Made by a program: the position numbers and the translations under genes. From positions 1-33,797 of the forward strand of contig JAJZIP010000013.1 of NCBI GenBank assembly GCA_021810525.1: DNA of 33,797 bases. Direction: 5' to 3'. The notes under the pieces are model-generated. The model did not search any database. It saw only the letters and a program-made list of their open reading frames with translations, and was not told the DNA's origin. This document shows, one piece after another, positions 1 through 8,713 of this stretch. The DNA comes from Actinomycetes bacterium (GTDB lineage: Bacteria; Actinomycetota; Acidimicrobiia; Acidimicrobiales; Acidimicrobiaceae). Positions within the stretch are counted from its first letter, which is position 1. Every line of letters starts with the position of its first letter.

Positions 1-1494
1 AGCGGCTGGAGAAAACACCGAGAGAGTCCTAAATGGAACCGAAAGCCTTTGAAACCCTCTTGCAAAGGGCTCTCCGGCACTCGGATCACCACCTAGATTC
101 ACCAATGTATACCCATTTGGGTCGATCATGTCTTGAATTGGCACACCATTTTCAATCCACACATGTGGCAGCCGACTTCCAGGCCAAGAGGATGGAATGT
201 ACTCGAACGAATCTGAATCCGGAGCCTCCCCCTCCTCGTCGACAATAAGAGATGAGCCTGAATAGCGGTACCCAAGTTCTATCCCCAGCAGCTCGTTGCT
301 TTTCCTCTGCTCCTTGTCGACCAGCTCTCTAATCCTTTCACGGTGAGCCTCGCCCTCCGGTGATTCCTCAAAAGCCAAAGGACCGCATATGCTTCTCCAT
401 GCCCTCCGCCCGATAGCTGCTTGCCGTGAGGCATTTACGTTTCTCGCCCCGATTTGGCGACGCTCGGTCTCGTAGGACTCAAGAAGTCGTGGACCTCCCC
501 ACCCTCCCAGCGTTGAAGCAAGCTTCCAAGAGAGGTCTATGGCATCTCCAACCCCGGTGTTCATTCCGAGTCCACCGGTTGGAATCACAAGGTGGGCAGC
601 ATCGCCGGCAATAAATACGCGATTCGTGGAGTAGCTGTCTGCAAGCATTAGACGCTGAGTCCATTTGCCTACGTACAGCATCTCGAACTCGATCGGAGCG
701 CCAACAGTCCTGCGAAAGAGCTCCACCATCTCGGAGCTATCCTCGACGACGGCATGCAGTGTGAAATGGACCGTATCATCTTGAACAATGAGAAATGTCG
801 ACTTCTCGTCCGCGACGTGATAATGCCGCCCCTTGCCTATCGGAATGCTGTCGTAGACCCCTGGAGCCCTGTACAAGGCCTGATGCATCTCAAGGAGCGA
901 CTCCCCTCTAAGCGCCACACCGAGCTGGCTTCGCACGGTCGATGCGCCTCCGTCACAGCCTGCGAGGTACTTCGACCGTATAGAGACCTCGTTTCCCTCT
1001 AGGTCTCTAACCAGCGAAGTAACCCCATCCCCATCTTCGACGAAGGACTCAAGTTCGTGTCCGAAACGGACCGATACTCCCGAAGTGCGCTCCGCCACCC
1101 CTTTGAGCAGGGGCTCCAGAGTGTATTGAGAGATTAGCTGGTAGGGCTCTAGCGGCATCGAACCGTCGTTCGTTAGAGATCCTTCCGCCTTAAGCTGGTT
1201 CACCGACGGGTAAGGATGCCGCGCGATCGGCGGGTCTTTCAGCGTGCGGATTACAAACACATCCATCGGCAGATCCTGACCGTATCCGGCGCTGCGGACC
1301 TCATCTGCTATGCCAAGCCTACGGAATATCTCCATCGTTCTGGCATTGCATCGCTCCATCTTGGGGAGGAATGCGGGTTCGGGACGCTTGTCAACCAACA
1401 TGCATCGCACGCCACGCTGACCCAGATCAATTGCAAGAGTGAGACCCACAGGACCTCCACCAGCTACAAGGACATCGGTATCCCAGGACTTCAT
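1..1494 (-). CDS. FAD-dependent aromatic monooxygenase, C-terminus beyond the window
   Basis: Reading the minus strand from an ATG at 1494 gives 498 codons without a stop up to the window edge, so the 3' end is missing. The N-terminus carries the FAD dinucleotide-binding motif GGGPVG (residues 12-17). A central [10 protein letters not shown] matches the DG motif, and [19 protein letters not shown] followed by MNTGVGDA matches the GD motif of class A flavoprotein hydroxylases. The part near the edge (PGSRLPHVW and following) resembles the thioredoxin-like C-terminal domain of phenol and 3-hydroxyphenylpropionate hydroxylases (PheA/TfdB/MhpA type). Such enzymes use NAD(P)H and O2 to hydroxylate aromatic rings; the substrate cannot be told. 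A GAGGAGAG ribosome site lies about 9 bases before the ATG. The gene diverges from an IclR regulator, which probably controls it. Confidence 0.9.
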   Translation of the reverse strand, partial: MKSWDTDVLVAGGGPVGLTLAIDLGQRGVRCMLVDKRPEPAFLPKMERCNARTMEIFRRLGIADEVRSAGYGQDLPMDVFVIRTLKDPPIARHPYPSVNQLKAEGSLTNDGSMPLEPYQLISQYTLEPLLKGVAERTSGVSVRFGHELESFVEDGDGVTSLVRDLEGNEVSIRSKYLAGCDGGASTVRSQLGVALRGESLLEMHQALYRAPGVYDSIPIGKGRHYHVADEKSTFLIVQDDTVHFTLHAVVEDSSEMVELFRRTVGAPIEFEMLYVGKWTQRLMLADSYSTNRVFIAGDAAHLVIPTGGLGMNTGVGDAIDLSWKLASTLGGWGGPRLLESYETERRQIGARNVNASRQAAIGRRAWRSICGPLAFEESPEGEAHRERIRELVDKEQRKSNELLGIELGYRYSGSSLIVDEEGEAPDSDSFEYIPSSWPGSRLPHVWIENGVPIQDMIDPNGYTLVNLGGDPSAGEPFARGFQRLSVPFRTLSVFSPAA

Positions 1495-1553
1495 GAACTA
1501 AGACTCTCCTCGAAACGAAATCATCAATATTAGGCATGCACTTCGAACGCTTG

Positions 1554-1570
1554 CTATCATAATGTGATAG
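1554..1570. promoter_or_regulatory. Candidate IclR operator (inverted repeat)
   Basis: CTATCA at 1554-1559 and TGATAG at 1565-1570 form a perfect 6-base inverted repeat around a 5-base spacer. It lies in the 113-base gap between the divergent monooxygenase and IclR genes, 60 bases from the monooxygenase ATG and about 38 from the regulator start. IclR-family dimers bind palindromes of this size, so this is the best operator candidate in the gap. Binding is inferred. Confidence 0.45.
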
Positions 1571-1607
1571 GGTTACTCTTATTATACGACAGTCGGGAGG
1601 TGGGTTG

Positions 1608-2408
1608 GTGTCGGTCTCCAATCCTGAGGGCAAAGACAGCGCGCCGCGTGGCACTCAGAGGCGGACGGGTGCCGAAAGTGCGCGCCGCGTACTCCAGCTG
1701 ATGCTGTGCTTCAATCGCCAAAACCACACCTACACAGCCAGACAGCTGGCTGAAGAGGTTGGTATTCCGCTGCCAAGCGTGCACCGCTATGTCGCACTGC
1801 TTCGAGAAACGGGGGTCCTCATCGATCGCGGCTCCGGCAAATATAGCCTCTCCCCTCGAATGATACCGCTCGCTCAGGCGGCAAGATCGGCAGAGTCGCT
1901 TGTTGACTTCGCGGATCCGATCATGAGGAAGCTCTCCTCCGATACCGGCGAAACGGTCATCCTGGTCCGAATGATCAATGACATGGCAACATGCATCCAC
2001 CGGATCGAGTCGCCAAGAAGGCTTCGAATCTCGTACGAGCCTGGGCAACTAGTGCCGCTCCTGGGTGGGGCAAGTTCACGCATACTCCTTGGTTCAATGT
2101 CACCTCAGGCCCGCAAGGCGCACCTCTCACACTATTTATATCTTGCAGATGGAGATCTCAGAAGACTGGGCAGGATAGAGCAGGATATCCAGCAGGCAGC
2201 GAAGAACGGCTGGGCAACTAGTTCGTCAGAGGTTGATGAAGACGTCTGGGCGGCGGCGGGAGCCGTGAAACACGGCCGAGAGGTAGTAGCGAGCCTTTCA
2301 GTGCCAACCCCTCTATCGCGGGTAACCCCGGAAATACAAAAAAGGCTGATCTCCCAGGTGACGGTAGCTGCAGCAGAGATAAGCGCGACGATATCTGCTA
2401 TACATTAA
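1608..2408 (+). CDS. IclR-family transcriptional regulator
   Basis: Product of 266 residues, a normal IclR length. The N-terminal winged helix (about residues 25-85) contains TARQLAEEVGIPLPSVHRYV, the usual recognition-helix region, and ends with a GKYSLSPRMIPLA wing. The C-terminal half (about 95-265) is the IclR effector-binding domain, with ETVILVRMINDMATCIHRIES and a late AAGAVKHGREVVASLSVPTP stretch typical of the family. GTG at 1608 is chosen because GGGAGG lies 7 bases upstream; the in-frame TTG at 1605 is only 4 bases away. It diverges from the aromatic monooxygenase and probably senses an aromatic compound to control that gene and itself. Effector and direction of control are not visible. 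Confidence 0.93.
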   Translation: MSVSNPEGKDSAPRGTQRRTGAESARRVLQLMLCFNRQNHTYTARQLAEEVGIPLPSVHRYVALLRETGVLIDRGSGKYSLSPRMIPLAQAARSAESLVDFADPIMRKLSSDTGETVILVRMINDMATCIHRIESPRRLRISYEPGQLVPLLGGASSRILLGSMSPQARKAHLSHYLYLADGDLRRLGRIEQDIQQAAKNGWATSSSEVDEDVWAAAGAVKHGREVVASLSVPTPLSRVTPEIQKRLISQVTVAAAEISATISAIH

Positions 2409-2534
2409 CTCATGAGGCGCTAGTTGGAAGCGGGGTCTGAATCCTAAGCCAATATTAAGGTTTTCTTCAGCCAAATTGCGGCAACTCCCCCTAGTTTGAC
2501 CTTGATTCAAATATCTGAGAATCGCGCGGTAAAT

Positions 2535-2549
2535 GCCAATTTAAATGGC
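2535..2549. promoter_or_regulatory. Imperfect palindrome ahead of the export operon
   Basis: GCCAATTTAAATGGC is a 15-base palindrome with one mismatched pair, directly before the ribosome site (AAAGGAG, 2551-2557) of the adaptor gene. It could be an operator or overlap an AT-rich -10 region. No regulator of this operon is adjacent except IclR upstream, whose operator candidate looks different. Confidence 0.25.
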
Positions 2550-2566
2550 TAAAGGAGAAAACCGTA

Positions 2567-4321
2567 GTGAAGTGGTTTAGGCGGTTGGCTAAAAGGCGAT
2601 GGGCGCTGCTTTCCGTCGCCGTAGTAATCATAGTGATTGCTGGGGGCGCGATCTACTCACAGAGGGGCTCCAGCACTACTACCCAATACGAGACTGTTGC
2701 AGCAAACCTGGGCAACATCAGTCAATCCATAAGCATCTCCGGGACCGTAGAACCGGTGACTGACCTCGAACTCAACTTCGGGAGTACAGGACTGGTGAAC
2801 ACGGTCAATGTCCAGCCGGGCCAGTCCGTGAAATCCGGCCAGGTTATGGCCACTCTTGATACAACTTCGCTGGAGGCCCAGGTGACCCAAGCTCAGGCGA
2901 CCCTTCTCTCCGATCAGGCGAAACTGGGCGCCGACCAGGCCGGTCCAACGGCTAGCGCTCAGCAGTCGTCGCAAGCTCAGGTGACAAGCGCGCAAAACGC
3001 TCTGGCGGCTGCGAAGCAGAGCCTCAGCGACACCCAGGCCTCCAACCAGATAACCCTGACGCAGGCCCAGACCTCAGTGAGCCAGGCGCAGACCGCTCTG
3101 GCAAGCGACCAGACCACCCTGCTTCTTGCCCAACAGAACTTTGCGAAATACCAGCTCTTGGTCGTGCCTTCGACAAATGCAACTCTCGTCCCAGTCTCTG
3201 TTCAAGCATCTGCTTCCTCTTATGACTCAACGACAACCCAAGGGCTTATCACAACAGATCAGAGCTACCTCCCATTGGATCAGAACAGTCTCTTTGAAGC
3301 CCAGACAGCATCTGCAAACTGCGCAAACAACTCCGCTTGCTCATCAGGGTGGCAAGCATGGATAAATGGTGATAACACCGCGATATCCGCTGCAAATTCA
3401 GCTATATCTCAAGCCAACAAGGTCATCTCAGACCTTGAAGCTGTTCAGAACGCGCAGAACAACGTTACGGCCACCCAGGTGAAGATCTCACAGTCGCTCG
3501 ATCAGGCACAGCAGGCAGTGACCTCCGCCACGACAGCATTGACCAATGCACAAAATGCCGCTTCCGTGGCAGCCCAGCCAACCACATCTGCGCAGATTGA
3601 TGCCGACAACGCAGCGATCGCCTCAGCGCAGGCCTCTTTGGCCAATGCACAGCAGGCTCTGGCTGAAGCAACAATCATGGCTCCCGTTGATGGAGTCGTT
3701 GCACAGGTCAATATCTCGGCAGGAAAGACCACAACAACTTCAACTTCAACAAGCGGTGACATCGTCCTCGAGAGCCCCAACTCCTTCGAAGTCAGCGGCC
3801 AGGTAAGTGATACCCAGATATCCGAGGTCAAGCTGAATCAGCAGGCTTTGGTCACTCCAGCAGGACAGACCACCTCGCTCGCCGGCAAGGTGAACCAGAT
3901 CACCCCGATGGCTACCGTGACACAAGGCGTTGCAACCTTCCCAGTGAATGTGCTCATAACCCAACAGTCTCCGGACCTCTACGCGGGCGCCTCTGCGACG
4001 GTCCAGATCATAGTCAAGCAAGCTACCAACGTCTTGACGGTTCCGACCTCTTCGGTGCACAGCGCCGGAAGCTTTAGCTTCGTCGACGTGCTTCAGAGCG
4101 GCAAGTCGGTCCGCAAACTCGTGACGCTTGGCGCGTCGAGCGGGATCTACACCGAGGTGACCTCGGGACTCCAGCCGGGTGACGAAATAATAGTTGCCAA
4201 CAGAAGCGCCGCGCTTCCATCTGCATCTAATAACTTCAGGGCAAACAGGGCAGCAGGAGTGGGCGGATTTGGCGGCGCTGGCGGCTTCGTAGGCGGCGGA
4301 GGTGGCAGACCCGGTGGCTAG
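2567..4321 (+). CDS. MacA/HlyD-type periplasmic adaptor of an ABC exporter
   Basis: Product of 584 residues. A short basic start and one hydrophobic segment (about 13-32) anchor it in the membrane. The first lipoyl half follows ([19 protein letters not shown] to about residue 100), then a long Gln/Ala/Ser-rich coiled-coil hairpin (about 100-360), the second lipoyl half ([19 protein letters not shown]), and a beta-barrel and membrane-proximal region. The last 30 residues are almost all Gly with some Arg, Ala and Phe, an odd flexible tail. The start is GTG with AGGAG 9 bases upstream. The gene overlaps the ATPase gene and begins an adaptor-ATPase-permease-lipoprotein operon. The family moves peptides, antibiotics or lipids across the envelope in MacAB-like pumps; the substrate is unknown. 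Confidence 0.92.
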   Translation: MKWFRRLAKRRWALLSVAVVIIVIAGGAIYSQRGSSTTTQYETVAANLGNISQSISISGTVEPVTDLELNFGSTGLVNTVNVQPGQSVKSGQVMATLDTTSLEAQVTQAQATLLSDQAKLGADQAGPTASAQQSSQAQVTSAQNALAAAKQSLSDTQASNQITLTQAQTSVSQAQTALASDQTTLLLAQQNFAKYQLLVVPSTNATLVPVSVQASASSYDSTTTQGLITTDQSYLPLDQNSLFEAQTASANCANNSACSSGWQAWINGDNTAISAANSAISQANKVISDLEAVQNAQNNVTATQVKISQSLDQAQQAVTSATTALTNAQNAASVAAQPTTSAQIDADNAAIASAQASLANAQQALAEATIMAPVDGVVAQVNISAGKTTTTSTSTSGDIVLESPNSFEVSGQVSDTQISEVKLNQQALVTPAGQTTSLAGKVNQITPMATVTQGVATFPVNVLITQQSPDLYAGASATVQIIVKQATNVLTVPTSSVHSAGSFSFVDVLQSGKSVRKLVTLGASSGIYTEVTSGLQPGDEIIVANRSAALPSASNNFRANRAAGVGGFGGAGGFVGGGGGRPGG

Positions 4322-5120
4322 AGCCAGACGCTTCAACAGTACAGGTGGCGGCGGCGAAGAGAGCCAGATCGTAAGCCGGACCGGCCTTTCGTCGACCAAG
4401 GAGTTTGCAGAGCTGATTCCAAGTTCAAACGCCCCCCTCATCGAGCTGGACAAGGTATCGAAGGTATATCGGATGGGGGAGGTCGAGGTCAAGGCCCTGC
4501 AGGAGATCGATCTCTCAATCGAGAACGGCGAGTACGTCGCCATCATGGGCCAGTCTGGATCAGGAAAATGAACGCTCATGCATATTCTCGGCTGTCTCGA
4601 TGTCCCGACTACTGGTTCCTACAGAATGGGCGGCGTAGACGTCGGCAAGATGGGAGAGTCGGAGCTTGCTGAAATCCGAAACCGCAAGATCGGCTTCGTG
4701 TTCCAGCAGTTCCATCTCCTCCCCAGACTGCCGGCTTGGAAGAATGTGGAGCTGCCACTTTTGTACGCTGATGAGCGGAACCGCACTCTGAGGAGGCGGC
4801 GAGCCGAGGAGGCTTTGGCCTCGGTTGGACTTCAGGAGAGATACAACCACCGGCCTACCGAGCTCTCTGGAGGGCAGCAACAGCGTGTCGCAATAGCACG
4901 AGCCCTGGTTACGGATCCATCCATCATTCTCGCAGATGAGCCGACAGGAAACCTGGCCTCAACGCAGGCGGACGAGATAATGGGAATCTTCGAATCACTT
5001 CATGAACAAGGCCGAACGGTAGTCATAATCACCCACGAGCCCGACATTGCCACTCGAGCCCGTCGACTTGTGAGAATCAGGGACGGGAAGGTCATGGACG
5101 ACGAGGCACTGGTCAAATGA
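4302..5120 (+). pseudogene. MacB/LolD-type ABC ATPase with an in-frame TGA inside Walker A
   Basis: One frame from GTG 4302 (or GTG 4314, better placed after GGAGG at 4298-4302) to TGA 5118-5120 encodes a complete export ATPase except for a TGA at 4569-4571. Before it: [21 protein letters not shown] and GQSGSGK. After it, in the same frame: [15 protein letters not shown], the Q-loop [10 protein letters not shown], the signature [15 protein letters not shown], Walker [12 protein letters not shown] and the H-loop IITHE. The TGA replaces the Ser of GKS/T; a TCA codon would need only one change. Reinitiation at ATG 4578 would give 180 residues without a P-loop, so no active ATPase. No SECIS-like hairpin follows, so selenocysteine is unlikely. 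A recent nonsense mutation or a sequencing error is most likely, since both neighbours are intact and coupled (permease ATG overlaps by 4 bases). Confidence 0.88.
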
Positions 5121-6349
5121 ACTGGACGCAGACAATCAAGAGCGCTTTGGACAGCTTGATAGAGCGCCGCACGAGGTCTCTTCTTACAATGCTGGGCATC
5201 CTGATCGGCATTGCAGCGGTCATCCTAACTGTCGGACTTGGAGAGGGCGCGCAAAACAAGGTGACTAATGCGATCTCCTCGCTCGGCACCAACTTGCTCA
5301 TCGTCACTCCAGGCTCCGTCTCCACCAGCGGTGTCAGGGGCGGACTCGGCTCATCTGCCAGCCTCACCCTCGCCGATGCAAACGCCCTAAACTCCAAGGT
5401 CGACTGTCCCGACATCGCCCAGGTATCCGCCGTCCTGCAAAGGGGAACCGTGCTCACCGCCGGCTCCGCCAACTGGACCGCCCCTGTCCAGGGAGTCTCA
5501 CCAAGCTATCTGACCATCAGGGACCGCCAGGTCGTCAGCGGCCAAGCATTCACCCAGAATGATGTGACGACCCATGCAGACGTGGCCCTTGTCGGCAGCA
5601 CCGTGGCCCAGAACCTCTTCGGTCTCTCTTCCCCCGTCGGACAGACGGTGGACCTTGCAGGAGTCCCCTTTACGATCACTGGCGAGCTCAACACCGCGGG
5701 AGCGTCGGGTAGCACGAGCGAGGACAACACCGTGTTGATACCGATCACTACGGCTGAAGATCTCTTTGGTGCCACCGGGCCTTACGCGAACAGCGTGTCG
5801 AACATTCTGATCTCAGCCAAATCGGCTTCCTCCATGGGAGCCGCGTACGAGGAGGCCAACTCTCTACTGTTGCAGCGGCACGGCATCACCAACCCTGCAG
5901 CCGCAGACTTCACCATTACCCCACAGACCAGCCTGCTGTCTACGGCAAGCTCTGTCTCGAAGGCCCTCACGGTTCTTCTGGTTGGAATTGCCGCCATAGC
6001 ACTGATCGTGGGCGGCATCGGCGTCATGAACATCATGCTCGTCTCTGTGACGGAAAGAATCCGTGAGATCGGGCTCAGAAAGGCGCTTGGTGCGACACCT
6101 GGGGTAATACTCCGGCAGTTCTTGATAGAGGCAACCGCACTTGGAATCATGGGTGGAATATTTGGTGTAGCCGTGGGAGTGATCGGTGACCTGGTTCTCC
6201 CTCACTTCATCTCCCAGCCGATCGCCATATCGTCGCTGGCAATCGTCGGTTCAGTGGTGGTGGCTGCGGGCATAGGCCTGATCTTCGGCGTATATCCTGC
6301 AAGTAGGGCAGCAAGGCTATCGCCGATTGACGCCCTCAGAAGCGAGTAA
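5117..6349 (+). CDS. MacB/FtsX-type ABC transporter permease
   Basis: Product of 410 residues with MacB permease architecture. A first membrane helix (about 19-41, [20 protein letters not shown]) is followed by a large extracytoplasmic core domain (about 42-275), then three membrane helices near 282-308, 330-355 and 370-395. The cytoplasmic loop [25 protein letters not shown] is the FtsX-domain signature that contacts the ATPase, and the end [18 protein letters not shown] is the classic C-terminus. ATG overlaps the ATPase stop by 4 bases (ATGA) and the stop overlaps the lipoprotein start. The gene is intact although its ATPase partner carries a stop codon. Confidence 0.93.
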   Translation: MNWTQTIKSALDSLIERRTRSLLTMLGILIGIAAVILTVGLGEGAQNKVTNAISSLGTNLLIVTPGSVSTSGVRGGLGSSASLTLADANALNSKVDCPDIAQVSAVLQRGTVLTAGSANWTAPVQGVSPSYLTIRDRQVVSGQAFTQNDVTTHADVALVGSTVAQNLFGLSSPVGQTVDLAGVPFTITGELNTAGASGSTSEDNTVLIPITTAEDLFGATGPYANSVSNILISAKSASSMGAAYEEANSLLLQRHGITNPAAADFTITPQTSLLSTASSVSKALTVLLVGIAAIALIVGGIGVMNIMLVSVTERIREIGLRKALGATPGVILRQFLIEATALGIMGGIFGVAVGVIGDLVLPHFISQPIAISSLAIVGSVVVAAGIGLIFGVYPASRAARLSPIDALRSE

Positions 6350-6978
6350 TGAATTTGAAGTCGAGGAGATTGACAATAGAAATGAGCAATGCATCTGCCT
6401 TGGCCGAAACGGCCAAAAGATACCGTCTTCCTCGGGGGAGAGCAGGAAAGATCACCGCTTCATTGACCTTGGCTGCAGTAGCACTTGGACTGGCATCCTG
6501 CGGGTCATCATCGACAAGCCTCGCCAGCGGCCAGGCAACCACTACCACTGGAGTCAGCACCCTGGCTCGGGCAGCATACCAGAACTGCCTTACCGCCCAT
6601 GGCTTCACGTTCCCCAAGTTCAATCCAAACTCCAAGAATCCGCCGACCACGGTTCCAGCCGCGGTGAGAAATGCTGCAGTAGCGGCCTGTGCAAAGCTGA
6701 ATCCGGGAGGGGCGGGCAGCAGGCCTGGATTCACGCCGTCCAAGGCGCAGCAGCAAGCGTTAGCAGCCTACACCGCCTGCCTCAAATCTCACGGCGTCAG
6801 CATTCCAACCACCAGCTCAGGGACGGGACCAGGAGGATTCCGAGCACTCGCCAAATCGCCAGGCTTCGCTAGTGCCGCCCAAGCATGTTCGAGCCTTCGA
6901 CCCAAATTCGGTGGCGGCGCCGGTGGTTCTCGAACCTTCCCCTCTCAAGGTTCTACAACCACGACGGCTGCGGGATAA
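6349..6978 (+). CDS. Lipoprotein with two copies of a Cys-containing repeat
   Basis: Product of 209 residues from an ATG that shares one base with the permease TAA; ATG 6382 is an alternative. A basic stretch (KRYRLPRGRAGK) and a hydrophobic segment end in the lipobox LASC (Cys51), so it is probably an exported lipoprotein. The mature part holds two related units: AYQNCLTAHGFTFPKF ... AACAKLNP (residues 77-119) and AYTACLKSHGVSIPTT ... AQACSSLRP (141-185), each with a Cys pair (80/114, 144/180), separated and ended by Gly/Ser/Thr-rich linkers. Similar small CLxxHG proteins are, to my knowledge, common beside actinobacterial MacAB genes but lack a known function. An extracytoplasmic accessory of the exporter is inferred. 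Confidence 0.8.
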   Translation: MNLKSRRLTIEMSNASALAETAKRYRLPRGRAGKITASLTLAAVALGLASCGSSSTSLASGQATTTTGVSTLARAAYQNCLTAHGFTFPKFNPNSKNPPTTVPAAVRNAAVAACAKLNPGGAGSRPGFTPSKAQQQALAAYTACLKSHGVSIPTTSSGTGPGGFRALAKSPGFASAAQACSSLRPKFGGGAGGSRTFPSQGSTTTTAAG

Positions 6979-7014
6979 TCTTTTTGCCTGGTAAGCTGCA
7001 CTAACCCGCCAACG

Positions 7015-7053
7015 TAAGTGGCGCGGACGCCACTTAACGAATTATTTCTTTTC
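7015..7053 (+). terminator. Rho-independent terminator after the export operon
   Basis: TAAGTGGCG (7015-7023) and CGCCACTTA (7028-7036) form a perfect 9-base stem with a 4-base loop, followed by a T-rich run (ATTATTTCTTTT) ending at 7053. It lies 36 bases after the lipoprotein stop and ahead of csrA. Confidence 0.8.
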
Positions 7054-7126
7054 ATGTATTCGCCATCTGTGGCAGGATCTACTTGGCACACGCTAGAAAG
7101 GTATGGGAGCAGCTAGTAATCTTTTC

Positions 7127-7170
7127 GGAGGAACTTGAGAGTTCGGGGTAAAACTCTTTGCGCAAGGAGG
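7127..7170 (+). promoter_or_regulatory. csrA leader with several GGA motifs and a small hairpin
   Basis: The leader holds GGAGGA (two GGA, 7127-7132), a hairpin with stem AGAGTT (7138-7143) / AACTCT (7152-7157) and loop CGGGGTAA, and the ribosome site AAGGAGG (7164-7170), also containing GGA. CsrA dimers bind paired GGA sites, one usually overlapping the Shine-Dalgarno sequence, and repress translation. Self-repression is inferred; the hairpin loop itself has GGGG, not GGA. Confidence 0.4.
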
Positions 7171-7174
7171 CGCC

Positions 7175-7432
7175 ATGCTTGTCCTCACTAGACGAGTGAA
7201 CGAGAGCATCGTCATAGGAAACGACATCGTAGTAACAGTTCTAGAGGTTCAACGTGACTCAATTCGTCTGGGCATAAAAGCGCCCCACGACGTGGAGATA
7301 AACCGTGAAGAGATCTTCCTTTTGCTCTCGGACAAGACCAGGGATGCCGGCTCGATAGCTGCTGAAACCTCCCGGAAGCTTCACAGCACGGAAGAGGAGT
7401 TCATCGGGGAAAGGGCCGGAGCCGGAGCCTGA
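7175..7432 (+). CDS. csrA: Carbon storage regulator CsrA
   Basis: Product of 85 residues. MLVLTRRVNESIVIGNDIVVTVLEV and RDSIRLGIKAPHDVEINREEI are near-consensus CsrA/RsmA; Arg44-like and Val/Leu positions of the RNA-binding strand are present. It binds GGA motifs in mRNA leaders and controls translation, often of flagellin and central carbon genes. The tail after residue 50 is longer than in E. coli CsrA (61 residues). Strong AAGGAGG ribosome site 4 bases before the ATG. It sits alone between a terminator and a convergent gene, whose 3' end it overlaps by 32 bases. In many lineages csrA lies with fliW and flagellar genes; none are visible here. Confidence 0.96.
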   Translation: MLVLTRRVNESIVIGNDIVVTVLEVQRDSIRLGIKAPHDVEINREEIFLLLSDKTRDAGSIAAETSRKLHSTEEEFIGERAGAGA

Positions 7433-8708
7433 CCGGCCTCGAATTTGCCTGCATTAGCAGGCCTTTCCCCATCTTGAGATCGAGCAGTGGATTCACGCTG
7501 TCCCTATCCTTGACGCGACGGGAATACGCCCTTTCCACGTAATCCAGCGTCGCTTGATCGGAGATGCCCGATAGAAGCAGCTTCGAGCGGTGATTGTTGA
7601 CAACCGTACCGGCATGCCCACCATAAAGAGCGCTCAGCTGGGTGAGATCTTGAAAGATCGAAACCAAGACGAGCCCGTAGCCGCCACAGGTGGATGCTAT
7701 CTTGGCAAGATCCGATATAGGGGCTATGTTGGCGATCTCATCGAGTAGGAACAAGACCTTGCGATCGCCATTGTCAGACTGGTAGGCGGTGTCGAAGACC
7801 TTGCGCAGGAAGACCTCGTACACTCCGAAAAACCTTTCCGCCCTGAAAAGAGGCGAACAGATGTACAAGGTATCCGACCTGCCTTTGGCAAAGAGCCGCA
7901 CAAGATCGATTCCCTCCCTGCTCAACAGATCGCTGACTACAGGGTCGCTGTAGGGCTCCAAAAGGGAGAGAAGCGTAGCGACTACCGAAGAAACGGCACG
8001 CTGGTCCAGGTGCACCACGGCCTCGAGAGCGCTCCTGGCCTCCAAATGCTCGGCCTGGGTTAGTCCGTCAAAGGCGACTTCCAGGTCTTGGCGCTCTATC
8101 CATCCGATCATCTCGCCAAGCGACGCACCCAGTTCCGTCGCTGCCAGGAGAAGCGGAGCGAGCATCTTCGACGCGAGCCTGCTCCAGAACTCGATCTCAG
8201 AGGTGGTCTCCCGGGTGACACCGCAAAGTGAATCGCTGATCTCTTTGGCACTAGCAAGATCCGCGACAAGAGAGAAGAGATTCCACGAGCTACTGGTTGG
8301 ATCAGAGAGATCGAAGAGGGTGCACTCCCCCCTTCCTTGTCTAGCGGAGATGCTCCGCTGGTAAAGATCCCTTTTGACACTTGTAACCACGGCGGGGCCC
8401 GCGAACTCGTTGAGAAGTGGCAGTGCCAGTGTCAGCGTCTTTCCAGAACGTGTCGGACCAAAAACCAGAAGTGAATCCGACGATGGAAGATATCGGCGCC
8501 CGGCCGCGGTAGTACCCAACATGATCGATCTCGAAAAGCGGCCCCGTCGCGGTGCTGACCAAAGCACGGACCAGAATTCCCCGAAGCAGATCCTCCCTCC
8601 GCGCGTTCTTCCGCCCGTTCCAGCCCTATTCTGGGCCGCCGGTTGGGCCTTTTCACTCCAATAGATAATTACGAGCACGGCAACGACGACCAAAGTTGCC
8701 CTGGACAT
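7401..8708 (-). CDS. VirD4/TraG-type coupling protein ATPase
   Basis: Product of 435 residues. One N-terminal membrane helix (about 4-17), Walker A GPTRSGKT (residues 84-91), a TraG-like TSVKRDLY and LFDLSDPTSSSWNL, Walker B VLFLLDEIANIAP and the following TCGGYGLVLVSIFQDLTQL, all typical of type IV coupling proteins. These hexameric motors feed DNA-protein substrates into a type IV secretion channel. It starts 5 bases after the VirB4-like stop and is the last of five genes. Shorter than many VirD4 proteins (around 550-700), with a reduced membrane anchor. Its last 32 bases overlap the end of csrA. Confidence 0.88.
   Translation of the reverse strand: MSRATLVVVAVLVIIYWSEKAQPAAQNRAGTGGRTRGGRICFGEFWSVLWSAPRRGRFSRSIMLGTTAAGRRYLPSSDSLLVFGPTRSGKTLTLALPLLNEFAGPAVVTSVKRDLYQRSISARQGRGECTLFDLSDPTSSSWNLFSLVADLASAKEISDSLCGVTRETTSEIEFWSRLASKMLAPLLLAATELGASLGEMIGWIERQDLEVAFDGLTQAEHLEARSALEAVVHLDQRAVSSVVATLLSLLEPYSDPVVSDLLSREGIDLVRLFAKGRSDTLYICSPLFRAERFFGVYEVFLRKVFDTAYQSDNGDRKVLFLLDEIANIAPISDLAKIASTCGGYGLVLVSIFQDLTQLSALYGGHAGTVVNNHRSKLLLSGISDQATLDYVERAYSRRVKDRDSVNPLLDLKMGKGLLMQANSRPVRLRLRPFPR
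7447..7470 (+). terminator. Candidate csrA terminator inside the convergent gene
   Basis: GCCTGC (7447-7452) and GCAGGC (7457-7462) form a perfect 6-base stem with an ATTA loop, followed by CTTTCCCC. It begins 15 bases after the csrA stop and lies within the antisense coding end of the coupling-protein gene. The T run is short, so termination strength is uncertain. Confidence 0.4.
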
Positions 8709-8713
8709 CCTGC

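Noticed and set aside
1557-2048. 163-codon minus-strand frame over the IclR gene
   Set aside because: Antisense to a well-supported regulator and without motifs or ribosome site.
4569-4571. TGA in the MacB-type ATPase read as selenocysteine
   Set aside because: No hairpin with a suitable loop follows at the needed distance, and the residue replaced is the Walker A Ser, where Sec or Cys is not known. TGA is also used as a normal stop by neighbouring genes.
3746-4579. 277-codon open frame on the minus strand
   Set aside because: It lies opposite the adaptor and ATPase genes, has no recognisable motif and is a by-product of their codon use.
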